A stretch of DNA of 64,000 bases. Origin: Syntrophaceae bacterium UBA6087. Its GTDB lineage: Bacteria > Desulfobacterota > Desulfomonilia > UBA1062. Of this stretch, positions 55,784-62,838 are shown piece by piece; position 1 is the stretch's first letter, and the number at the start of each line of letters is the position of its first letter. The stretch covers positions 186,001 to 250,000 of the forward strand of contig DIXF01000011.1 in assembly GCA_002448235.1 (NCBI GenBank). Direction: 5' to 3'. The position numbers were made by a program, and so were the translations under genes. The notes beneath the pieces were generated by a model, which made no database searches, was not told the DNA's origin, and was given only the letters and a program-made list of their open reading frames with translations.

Positions 55784-56677
55784 TTACTCCTCAAGATGAA
55801 GTTGTTTCCATATTTCCCGGATGTCGCGACCGGCATCCGATTCGGTTTCCACGACTGAACGCTCCTCTATCTGTGCCAGAGTCACGCTACGGTCGTAGCG
55901 TATGCGGCCTGCCGTGTGCGCACCGCCCCTCCGGGCGTGAGCCTCGATCCTGCGCGTCATGTCCGGGTTCAGGTCCCACTTGTTCACGCATACAGAAACC
56001 GGGACGCCGAAATGCCTCGCCAGGGAAAGGACCCTCTCCAGGTCGTGTTCGCCGGACACCGTCGGTTCGGTCACCGCGAGCACCATTGATGCGCCGCTTA
56101 AGGATGCTATCACCGGGCAGCCGATGCCTGGAGGGCCGTCCACGATGACCAGAGAGTGACCGGACTCGGTCGCGATGCGCCGTGCCTCCTGCCGTACGAG
56201 CGTGACCAGCTTGCCTGAGTTCTCTGCGGCAACGCCCAGCTGTGCGTGGACCATGGGGCCGCAGCGTGTTTCCGAGATCATCCAGGAGCCGCATATCTGT
56301 TCGGGGAAATCGATCGCACCGGCCGGGCAGAAATGCACGCATACACCGCAGCCCTCGCATGCGACAGGGTCGATGCGGTGCGCCGGCTGTCCGGTTTCCG
56401 CTCCGGACAGCGTAACCCCCCCGAACCGGCAGAGCTCCCGGCACAGCCCGCATCCGGTGCAGTCGTCCGGCCTGATCACCGCCGCGTTCCCGCTTTTAAA
56501 CTCGTGCCTTTCCATGACCGAAGGTTTCAGTATGAGGTGCAGGTCCGCGGCATCCACGTCGCAGTCTGCGATCACGGCGTTTTGTGCAAGCACGGCCAGC
56601 GAAGCTGCCAGGCTTGTCTTGCCCGTGCCTCCCTTGCCGCTGATGACGACAAGCTCTTTCACTTTTCCGTTATTCAT
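55784..56677 (-). CDS. MinD/ParA-like ATPase with 4Fe-4S ferredoxin insert
   Basis: 297 aa. Walker A GKGGTGKTS near the start, DCDVDAADLHLIL, then an inserted double ferredoxin CTGCGLCRELC and CEGCGVCVHFCP (about 72-125), and the ATPase end DGPPGIGCPVIASLSGA. The family pairs ATP hydrolysis with Fe-S binding; Desulfovibrio relatives belong to the ORP complex. Only 3 nt separate its stop from the downstream fusion gene start, so the two are coupled. Confidence 0.93.
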   Translation of the reverse strand: MNNGKVKELVVISGKGGTGKTSLAASLAVLAQNAVIADCDVDAADLHLILKPSVMERHEFKSGNAAVIRPDDCTGCGLCRELCRFGGVTLSGAETGQPAHRIDPVACEGCGVCVHFCPAGAIDFPEQICGSWMISETRCGPMVHAQLGVAAENSGKLVTLVRQEARRIATESGHSLVIVDGPPGIGCPVIASLSGASMVLAVTEPTVSGEHDLERVLSLARHFGVPVSVCVNKWDLNPDMTRRIEAHARRGGAHTAGRIRYDRSVTLAQIEERSVVETESDAGRDIREIWKQLHLEE

Positions 56678-56707
56678 ATATTCAGCCTTTATGCTCTTCG
56701 TGTAATT

Positions 56708-56839
56708 TTACCTGCCGCTCACCAGTCGGCGAAGCCTGCCTTTGCATTCCGGGCAGTCTTTCAGGGGCGCCTCCGTTATTGCCTGGCGTTGTTCGAACCG
56801 CCGGCCGCACGCGGTGCACTTGTATTCATAGGTAGGCAT
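56708..56839 (-). CDS. FmdB-type zinc-ribbon protein
   Basis: 43 aa: MPTYEYKCTACGRRFEQRQ, then CPECKGRLRRLVSGR, the two CxxC pairs of a rubredoxin-like zinc ribbon. ATG 56839 overlaps the end of the upstream ATPase gene by 14 nt. FmdB-type proteins are common next to formamidase and Fe-S genes; function unknown. It sits between the two ATPase genes. Confidence 0.85.
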   Translation of the reverse strand: MPTYEYKCTACGRRFEQRQAITEAPLKDCPECKGRLRRLVSGR

Positions 56840-57692
56840 GGCAGTCACTCCCTGCTGTTTTATTGAATCCCAGAACTCTGTCCAGGAGGCCTTCGAAATG
56901 CGGCCGGTATTCAGGCAGGGCGTCCACGATGAGCTCTCCCCGGGAATAGCTTTCCGCAATCTGCCTGTCGTCGGGGATCTCCAGAAGGACAGGGAGGTTC
57001 CGCTCACGGCAGAATGCATGGACCCTTCCGTCCCCGACGCCGACACGGTTGATCACCACGCCGCAGGGGATCTTGAGCTCGCCGATCATGTCCACGGCCA
57101 GCTTCAGGTCATGCAGGCCGAAAGGGGTCGGCTCGGTGACGAGGAGAACCATGTCCACATCCCGGATCGTCGTGACTACCGGGCACGAGGTGCCGGGGGG
57201 CGCATCGAGGATGGCGGTCGCTCCTTCCCTCAGGCGCGATTTGACCGCCCTGATAAGAGGCGGCGCCATGGCAATGCCCACATCGAGGCAGCCGTGGATC
57301 AGGGTAATGTTGCCTGTCCGGAAGGTTTCGATCACGCCGATGCGATGTCCTGTTTCCGTAAGGGCCTTGTTCGGGCAGACCCGGATGCAGCCTCCGCAGC
57401 CGTGGCAGAGCTCGGGAAAGGTAAGAACGCCTTTGTCGATCGTTGCGAGGGCATTGTATCGGCAGAAGCTGCTGCATTCGCCGCAGCCGTCGCAGAGAGA
57501 ATCATCCGCTTCCGGCACCGGCACGCTCACCTCTTCACGGCTCTGCAGGGCCCCCTTGAGGAACAGATGGGCATTAGGCTCCTCGACATCGCAGTCAAGG
57601 AGCTGCACGTCCCGCCGCGCTACCTTTGCAAGGTTCAGGGACACCGTGGTTTTCCCGGTCCCTCCTTTCCCCGATGCTACGGCTATTATCAT
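56826..57692 (-). CDS. second MinD-like ATPase with 4Fe-4S ferredoxin insert
   Basis: 288 aa, paralogous to the gene at 55784-56677. GKGGTGKTT near residue 8, DCDVEEPNAHLFL, ferredoxin insert CDGCGECSSFCR and CHGCGGCIRVCP, then DAPPGTSCPVVTTIRDVD. Differences in the two inserts suggest the pair forms a heterodimer, as proposed for the ORP locus of Desulfovibrio. GGAGG precedes the ATG. Confidence 0.93.
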   Translation of the reverse strand: MIIAVASGKGGTGKTTVSLNLAKVARRDVQLLDCDVEEPNAHLFLKGALQSREEVSVPVPEADDSLCDGCGECSSFCRYNALATIDKGVLTFPELCHGCGGCIRVCPNKALTETGHRIGVIETFRTGNITLIHGCLDVGIAMAPPLIRAVKSRLREGATAILDAPPGTSCPVVTTIRDVDMVLLVTEPTPFGLHDLKLAVDMIGELKIPCGVVINRVGVGDGRVHAFCRERNLPVLLEIPDDRQIAESYSRGELIVDALPEYRPHFEGLLDRVLGFNKTAGSDCHAYL

Positions 57693-57753
57693 GAGGGCTC
57701 CTCCCGTCTTTTCTCCTGAACAGGCCGATATCCTCTCATCCCCCGCATTTCAT

Positions 57754-58116
57754 TCATGCCCAATGTCCTTCCACATCCGGGGACTGAGCCCTGCTGAGCG
57801 TTCCGGCACGGAAAAGGTCCAGGGCCTCTGCCACGGTGGCGGCATCGGTGGTGTAAACGGCAACATCGGCTGCCTGGAGGACCTTGAAGGCCTTGGGGCC
57901 GCAATGGCCGGTCACGAGGCAGGCCGTGCCCGTCCTGGAGACGGTTTGTGCGGCCTGGATGCCTGCTCCCTGCGGCGCATTCAGGTTCTGTTCATTGTCG
58001 ATCACCTCGAAACCGCCTGTTTCCATGTCGTATATCAGGAACTTCGGAGCGCGGCCGAACCGGGTGTCCATAGGGGCGTCCAAGGTAATTCCCGAAGTGG
58101 TGAATGCTACTTTCAT
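57754..58116 (-). CDS. NifX/dinitrogenase-cofactor-biosynthesis domain protein (ORP-like)
   Basis: 120 aa, a single NifX/NifB-C-like domain: MKVAFTTSGITLDAPMDTRF, FGRAPKFLIYDMETG, TGHCGPKAFKVLQAADV. The related orange protein binds a Mo-Cu sulfide cluster. First gene of the operon 58116-54089 (61 nt before the ATPase gene). AAAGGAG precedes the ATG. No nitrogenase genes are seen in the window. Confidence 0.9.
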   Translation of the reverse strand: MKVAFTTSGITLDAPMDTRFGRAPKFLIYDMETGGFEVIDNEQNLNAPQGAGIQAAQTVSRTGTACLVTGHCGPKAFKVLQAADVAVYTTDAATVAEALDLFRAGTLSRAQSPDVEGHWA

Positions 58117-58254
58117 GTCGTTCTCCTTTCAGTGCTGCATGCCGTGCTTTAAGATAACGGCTCTTTGTACCTAAGTGAAATACCGGCCGGCCCACCAATT
58201 TCTACGGAGGAGGGGTGAGCCGGCCCACTCCAAGTCTGCACGCCCATTTGACAG

Positions 58255-58605
58255 TTAAGAGTCTTCGCCGGTTTTGCTCAGGCACTTTTCTACTGCATCG
58301 AGCTCTGCCCGAAGAGCTTCAGCCCTATCTTTAAGCGCTTGTTTCTCCAAGCCGGGATCAGTCGACAGGCTCTGAGTGCCGGACCAGCGGAAGCATTTCA
58401 TTCCGCGAAAACCTCCTGCAGGGAACACGGAGATCCCTCCATACCCGATACCTCTTCTCCTGTTGAAGAAGCCCTGGCCTTGACAGGGCCCCCGTCCAAA
58501 GCCGGAACTCAGGCATCCGGGCCTGTCGCTTCCTGAACAGTATCCGGCTCCCCGCCCTGTCATCGACCCTCTTCCAAAGGGGCCTGTTCCGTTTCCTCGC
58601 GGCAT
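58255..58605 (-). CDS. DUF5320-family protein
   Basis: 116 aa. The N-terminus MPRGNGTGPFGRGSMTGRG and the Gly/Cys/Arg-rich middle are characteristic of this small family, followed by a short coiled coil (ALRAELDAVEKCL). Such genes are nearly always found beside Mrp/NifX clusters in anaerobes; function unknown. AAAGGAG precedes the ATG. Confidence 0.88.
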   Translation of the reverse strand: MPRGNGTGPFGRGSMTGRGAGYCSGSDRPGCLSSGFGRGPCQGQGFFNRRRGIGYGGISVFPAGGFRGMKCFRWSGTQSLSTDPGLEKQALKDRAEALRAELDAVEKCLSKTGEDS

Positions 58606-58660
58606 GGTGTATCTCCTTTCATCGTTCTTTTAAGAGGTTTGTGTACGTTTCGTTTCTGCC

Positions 58661-58942
58661 TCAGCGCCTATTCTTATCCGGGCCGTCTAGGGCGGCAGGC
58701 GGGTCATCCACGGCAACAAGATGCTGATTAAGCCTGACCCTATGTATCATGCGCCCTGCAATGTCTTTGATCAGACTGTCCGGGCTGCGCAGATCATTCC
58801 ACGCCCAGGCCGCCAGCCAGGCAACCAGTGGGGCACCCCTGAACAGCCGTCCCTGCAGTCCTGAAAGAACGGGAACCGACCTTCCAGCCGGCCCGATACA
58901 TGCCGACATCGCCCGTCTCAATCTGAGCATACGTCTCATCAT
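58661..58942 (-). CDS. hypothetical small protein in the ORP-like cluster
   Basis: 93 aa. Basic N-terminus (MMRRMLRLRRAM), a hydrophobic middle (GAPLVAWLAAWAW) and a charged end. GGGAG lies 8 nt before the ATG. It lies 45 nt after the NifX/zinc-ribbon gene and on the same strand, so it is probably translated. No family recognised. Confidence 0.5.
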   Translation of the reverse strand: MMRRMLRLRRAMSACIGPAGRSVPVLSGLQGRLFRGAPLVAWLAAWAWNDLRSPDSLIKDIAGRMIHRVRLNQHLVAVDDPPAALDGPDKNRR

Positions 58943-58987
58943 AGAATATCTCCCGGCATACGCCGATTTATCATGTCCGCCCGATGC

Positions 58988-59488
58988 TTACTCATTTCGC
59001 TTGCGCAGGATGCTTCCGCACTTGGGGCAAACACTTCCCATCCCAGCGATATCTTTCTTATATCTCCTTTCCTGGCCGCACCCCGGGCAGATATACAGTC
59101 CCCACTCCCTGGAGCCGGCCATACATCCGGATCTCCTCCGGAGCCGGGTGCAGCATCCGGGCATGGCGAAAGAGGTTTCATCGAGCCTTTTTTCTTCCCA
59201 AGCCCGGATAACCTCCTGCAAGTCGCCGGCTATGAAGGGGATCACCGTGATCCCATGGGAGCTGATGAGTTCATGCATGAAACGTGAAACCGCTCCGCAT
59301 ACCAGCGTGTTCACCCCAAGCCAGGCCAGTCGCTGTGCCTTTTCCCCCGGGTTGTCTATCGGAAGCTCTGCTTCGGTCTTGCTTGTGACCCGGCCCGACT
59401 CGACTTCCATGAGGATGATCTGCCGGGCGACATCAAAGACCGGTGCAATCCGATTGTTCCAGGAAGAAAAAGCAATTTTCATGGGCAT
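58988..59488 (-). CDS. NifX-domain protein with C-terminal zinc ribbon
   Basis: 166 aa. N-terminal NifX-like domain (MKIAFSSWNNRIAPVFDVAR, GVNTLVCGAVSRFMHELI) and a C-terminal segment with CPGCGQERRYKKD and CPKCGSILRKR forming a zinc or iron ribbon. The first 6 residues allow a start at either of two ATGs (59488 or 59482); no clear ribosome site is seen. A candidate sigma-54 promoter ends 34 nt upstream. Confidence 0.85.
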   Translation of the reverse strand: MPMKIAFSSWNNRIAPVFDVARQIILMEVESGRVTSKTEAELPIDNPGEKAQRLAWLGVNTLVCGAVSRFMHELISSHGITVIPFIAGDLQEVIRAWEEKRLDETSFAMPGCCTRLRRRSGCMAGSREWGLYICPGCGQERRYKKDIAGMGSVCPKCGSILRKRNE

Positions 59489-59521
59489 TGAAGCAATCCG
59501 TCGTTTTTAGTTTGTTCTTAA

Positions 59522-59535
59522 GCATGGAACATGCC
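59522..59535 (-). promoter_or_regulatory. candidate sigma-54 promoter
   Basis: Minus strand GGCATGTTCCATGC: GG and GC are 10 nt apart, as in the -24/-12 consensus, with GGCA and TGC matching. The transcript would start about 20 nt before the NifX/zinc-ribbon gene. Matched by eye. Confidence 0.4.
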
Positions 59536-59571
59536 GAAATATTTGGAGCGTCAATAAATATGATAAGGCTA

Positions 59572-59583
59572 TGATATATATCA
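59572..59583. promoter_or_regulatory. FNR/CRP-core palindrome
   Basis: TGATATATATCA is TGAT-N4-ATCA, the core of FNR-type sites, and overlaps ATATCA-N5-TGATAT (59578-59594). It lies between the divergent genes and could serve either. Confidence 0.4.
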
Positions 59584-59813
59584 CATATTGATATGGAACA
59601 GATGGATCTGCATTTCATAAGAGTCGCGCTATTGCTACTATTGGCAATTAACGAGTCGCAGATATGGGACTACCCGCCGTGTCTGATCGCTCGGCAGTTC
59701 GGAATGGCGGCTCGCGAGACCCCCAAGGTGTGCTTCGAACACATGTTTCCTTATTGACGCAAGGACAGCAAGAGCGGATAATAATACATCCTTTTCGAAA
59801 GGAACACGAAAGC

Positions 59814-60959
59814 ATGTCACCAGATCCCCTGACCCCGTACGGCAACCGACCCATGGTTACTCCCATTGTCAATGCAGTGAACTACGAGTACTCCTCGTTC
59901 GAAGTCTTGAGGCAGATCACAGACGGCGAGATCGACGGCTATACCTACCACCGGGACGACAATCCCACGGTCCGGGCGGTGGAGCATACGGTAGCGGCAC
60001 TGGAGGGTGCTGAGGACTGCGTCATCTGCACCTCGGGTATGGCGGCATGCACCATGGTGTACCTGACCTTTCTTCGTGCCGGGGATCATATGATCATCTT
60101 CCACGACACCTACGGGGCCAACTACAAGGTTTCGCTGATACTCGAGCGCCTGGGCGTGGACATAACCTGGATGGACGCGGATAAAGCAGGGAATATCGGC
60201 GATGAGCTGCGGCCGAACACCCGCATGATCTTCCTGGAGAGCCCGAGCAACCCCCTGTGCAAGGTAATCGATATACAAGCGGTCAGAAACGCGGCGGACA
60301 AGGTCGGGGCTTTCGTAGTGGCGGACAATACCTTTGCGACCCCGTTCCATCAGAAGCCCCTCGCCCTGGGCGCCCATCTGGTGATCCACAGCGCCACCAA
60401 GGCCCTCGGTGGGCACAACGACCTGATGGCAGGCGTGATCGCATGCTCGAAGGAGCACTATGACGAGCTCTGGTTCACCCGGCAGGCCATCGGCACGACC
60501 CTTGATCCACACTCGGCGTTTCTGCTCGCCCGTGGTCTGAAGACCTTCGACTTGCGTGCCCGGGCCATGTCCGTAAGCGCCCAGGCAGTTGCCGAATTCC
60601 TGGAGGGCCATCCGAAGATCCCGCGCATCTTCTACCCCGGTCTCCCGGGCGATCCGGGCCATGATACGGCCTCACGGCAGATGCATGGCGGTTTCGGCGG
60701 TATGATGGCCTTCGACGTGGGAGATGACCAGGAAGACGCGAAGCGGTTCATCCGGAATCTGAAGCTCATCTATCATGCGGTCAGCCTCGGCGCCACAGAA
60801 ACCCTGGTCTGCATCCCCTTCCTGACAACCATGCTCTATCTGCCACCCGAGCGGCGCACGATATTCGGCGTCAAAGAGAATACGGTCCGCCTGTCCCTGG
60901 GGATCGAGCCGACAGCGAGCATCCTGGAAGACCTCGAACAGGCGCTCTCGAATCTGTGA
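59814..60959 (+). CDS. methionine gamma-lyase-like PLP enzyme
   Basis: 381 aa of the Cys/Met metabolism PLP family. CTSGMAACTMVYLTFLRAGD, SPSNPLCKVIDI, the PLP lysine in IHSATKALGGHNDL and ENTVRLSLGIEP are present. It is closest in feel to methionine gamma-lyase/cystathionine lyase, which release methanethiol or sulfide, but the residues that separate these activities were not resolved. ATG 59814 is chosen (AAAGGA upstream); 50 further in-frame codons upstream look like leader. Terminal sulfur chemistry fits the nearby cysK/metY unit. Confidence 0.88.
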   Translation: MSPDPLTPYGNRPMVTPIVNAVNYEYSSFEVLRQITDGEIDGYTYHRDDNPTVRAVEHTVAALEGAEDCVICTSGMAACTMVYLTFLRAGDHMIIFHDTYGANYKVSLILERLGVDITWMDADKAGNIGDELRPNTRMIFLESPSNPLCKVIDIQAVRNAADKVGAFVVADNTFATPFHQKPLALGAHLVIHSATKALGGHNDLMAGVIACSKEHYDELWFTRQAIGTTLDPHSAFLLARGLKTFDLRARAMSVSAQAVAEFLEGHPKIPRIFYPGLPGDPGHDTASRQMHGGFGGMMAFDVGDDQEDAKRFIRNLKLIYHAVSLGATETLVCIPFLTTMLYLPPERRTIFGVKENTVRLSLGIEPTASILEDLEQALSNL

Positions 60960-61150
60960 GGGGCATCGGTACGGACATTGAAGGATCAGTGCCCTAGGCG
61001 AAACACTGCCGAAGGCATCGACCGAAATGCGGCTGGATCAAGCACCTTGGGTATGGCTGAACAAAGGGCTCAACGGACAGGTCCGGATGAATGGGAAGGC
61101 GGGTTTAAGAGCCTGCACCGAACGATAAGCAGATTGAAGGGAATCCTTTC

Positions 61151-61813
61151 ATGATCATTTACCTTATGGATATTCTTGCCACGTTCGTCTTCGCCATTTC
61201 CGGCGGATTCCGCGCCGTGAAACACGAGCTCGACCTGCTGGGCGTGCTCGTCCTTGCAACGGCAACCGGAATCGGCGGAGGGGTCATCAGGGACGTCATC
61301 TTCGGGACCACTCCCCCCATGGCGTTCCGCGACGAAAGATATCTGCTTGTATGCTTTGTAGCGGGTCTTTTGGTTTTTCTCATCGCCCCGCGGATTGCCA
61401 GAAGATGGGACATGGTCCTCATTGCCGACGCAGTAGGCCTTGGTCTTTTCGCGGCCATAGGGGCGGAAAAGGCCAATTCCATTGGTCTCGGGCCTGTAGG
61501 CATCATGTTTTCAGGCGCAATAACCGCCACGGGAGGGGGAATAATCCGCGACATCCTCGTTCGTGAGATTCCTGATGTTATCCGCACGGATTTCTACGCA
61601 ACAGCCGCAATAGCCGGCGGGGCAGTGTTCTATTTTTCAGTCAGGTTGGGGTTAGGAAATTTCCAGGCTTTTGTCATAAGCCTTCTGTTTACCATCTCAC
61701 TGAGGCTGATCGGCATGTACGCCGGATTCAGGCTTCCGAAAGTAAGGCGTCTTCCCGAGTCGCCGTCGAAACTCACCAAGAATCGGAAAAAAGCGGTCGC
61801 TCTGAAGAAATAG
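61151..61813 (+). CDS. TRIC-family (UPF0126/YadS-type) cation channel
   Basis: 220 aa with seven membrane helices. The paired TRIC repeats are seen as ATATGIGGGVIRDVIFG and TATGGGIIRDILVREIPDV, with conserved GGG-RD. Members form trimeric K+-selective channels. The tail is basic (KLTKNRKKAVALKK). AAGGGA is about 9 nt before the ATG. A strong hairpin follows at 61832-61871. Confidence 0.93.
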   Translation: MIIYLMDILATFVFAISGGFRAVKHELDLLGVLVLATATGIGGGVIRDVIFGTTPPMAFRDERYLLVCFVAGLLVFLIAPRIARRWDMVLIADAVGLGLFAAIGAEKANSIGLGPVGIMFSGAITATGGGIIRDILVREIPDVIRTDFYATAAIAGGAVFYFSVRLGLGNFQAFVISLLFTISLRLIGMYAGFRLPKVRRLPESPSKLTKNRKKAVALKK

Positions 61814-61831
61814 CCGGCTCACTCCTGATAG

Positions 61832-61871
61832 GGAAAGGAGGGATGCACAAGAACGTGCATCCCTCCTTTCC
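61832..61871 (+). terminator. strong transcription-terminator hairpin
   Basis: Perfect 17-bp inverted repeat GGAAAGGAGGGATGCAC / GTGCATCCCTCCTTTCC with a 6-nt loop, 18 nt after the TRIC gene stop and before the convergent peroxiredoxin gene. A T tract is short, so it may act with both strands. Confidence 0.75.
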
Positions 61872-61918
61872 TTGAACCTTTATGAGAGCGAATTGCAGGA
61901 TTCAAATAGAATCCAATA

Positions 61919-62638
61919 TCAGTCAAAGGCCATGGAGGTTTTCCAGACTTCCCAGACCTTGCCCACGAGATCCGGTCCGGGCTTGAGCGTCATCTTGCCC
62001 GGCTTCCAGCCCGAAGGGGTAGCCTCGGTTCCTTTGCTGTTCCGGATGAGCTGGAAGGCCTGGATCTGGCGGAACGTCTCGCCCACGTTTCTGCCCACGG
62101 GAGGTGTCAGGACCTCATAGCCCTGGATGACCCCGTCCGGGTCGATGATAAAGCGTCCGCGCATCTCCACCCCCGCATCGAGATCGTATATGCCGTATAC
62201 GCTCCCCACCCGGCCGCCGCCATCGGAGAGCATGGCAAAGGGCACTCCGCCCGAAACCATCTTGGAGAGCTCGTGATCGTTCCACATCTTGTGCACGAAC
62301 ACACTGTCGACGCTCATGGAAAAGACTTCCACCCCGAGCTTCTGGAACTCCGGGTATTTCTCGGCAACTGCCGAGATCTCGGTAGCTCAGACAAAGGTGA
62401 AGTCACCAGGGTAGAAGCAGAGCACCACCCACTTTCCGAGGTAATCCGAAAGCTTTACCTGCACGAACTTGCCCCCCAGGTACGCAGGGGCCGTAAAATC
62501 CGGGGCCTTGCCTCCCACCTTGATCATAACCTTTTCCTCCTTTACCGGTGCCCCCTCGACGGGGGGTGCTGTCTTGGGGGCCTCTCCCACCGGACCGCCG
62601 GTGGGCCTTGCGCACCCTGCCTTGATCTCTTCGGGCAT
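61919..62638 (-). CDS. selenocysteine-containing peroxiredoxin (in-frame UGA read as Sec84)
   Basis: 239 aa if the TGA at 62389-62387 is read as selenocysteine. The protein reads PGDFTFV-U-ATEISAV, where 2-Cys peroxiredoxins have PGDFTFVCPTE, so Sec replaces the peroxidatic Cys; Pro77 and Thr81 of the PxxxTxxC motif are intact. After Sec84 the frame continues as a normal AhpC/Prx1 domain (SMSVDSVFVHKMWN, RGRFIIDPDGVIQ, WKPGKMTL). The usual resolving-Cys site reads EATPSGWKPG, with Thr in place of Cys; only Cys9 and Cys74 remain. It reduces peroxides. AAGGAGG lies 7 nt before ATG 62638. Confidence 0.92.
62360..62389 (-). promoter_or_regulatory. SECIS-like hairpin for selenocysteine insertion
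   Basis: Starting at the UGA codon, CTCGGC-AGTT-GCCGAG folds as a 6-7-bp stem with a 4-nt loop placed 15-30 nt after the U, the position where bacterial SelB-binding SECIS apical loops lie; a G sits in the loop as in E. coli fdhF. A competing 12-bp palindrome CCGAGATCTCGG overlaps its left side. Confidence 0.6.
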
Positions 62639-62714
62639 AAATGTCCTCCTTCCGTCTCGATCACTATACATAAACCCGGCACCCGGACCCGACCGGGACC
62701 AGTTATCTGATGCA

Positions 62715-62729
62715 ATAATTGAATATTAT
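62715..62729. promoter_or_regulatory. palindrome overlapping the peroxiredoxin -10 box
   Basis: ATAAT-TGAAT-ATTAT (5-5-5) covers most of the -10 box. It recalls the half-sites of Fur/PerR operators but with a wider spacer. A peroxide- or iron-responsive regulator is a guess. Confidence 0.35.
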
Positions 62730-62753
62730 AGTTCGGGGTATTCACGATGACAA
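62725..62753 (-). promoter_or_regulatory. strong sigma-70 promoter of the peroxiredoxin gene
   Basis: Minus strand: TTGTCA (62753-62748), 17 bp, TATAAT (62730-62725), near-consensus. The leader would be about 80 nt to ATG 62638. Confidence 0.7.
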
Positions 62754-62838
62754 TAGATCGGGGATGTAAAGCTGAAGATTATCACATGGTGAAAAGAAAT
62801 ACCTGTTGCATCAAATAGTTGTTAATGGCCGATATCGC

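Larger units (their letters stand above)
59489..59813. other. 325-bp divergent regulatory region
   Basis: Between the NifX/zinc-ribbon gene (minus) and the gamma-lyase gene (plus). It contains a candidate sigma-54 promoter (59522-59535) and an FNR-core palindrome (59572-59583), both listed separately. Past about 59640 I see no structure beyond the gamma-lyase leader. Confidence 0.5.

Noticed and set aside
59664..59813. N-terminal extension of the gamma-lyase-like enzyme by 50 codons
   Set aside because: The extension has no similarity to the family and the ATG at 59814 gives the normal start with an AAAGGA site.
62387..62389. TGA in the peroxiredoxin gene as a plain stop or pseudogene mark
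   Set aside because: It falls exactly on the peroxidatic position, both sides are intact and in the same frame, a hairpin follows at SECIS distance, and other selenium-linked genes are present.
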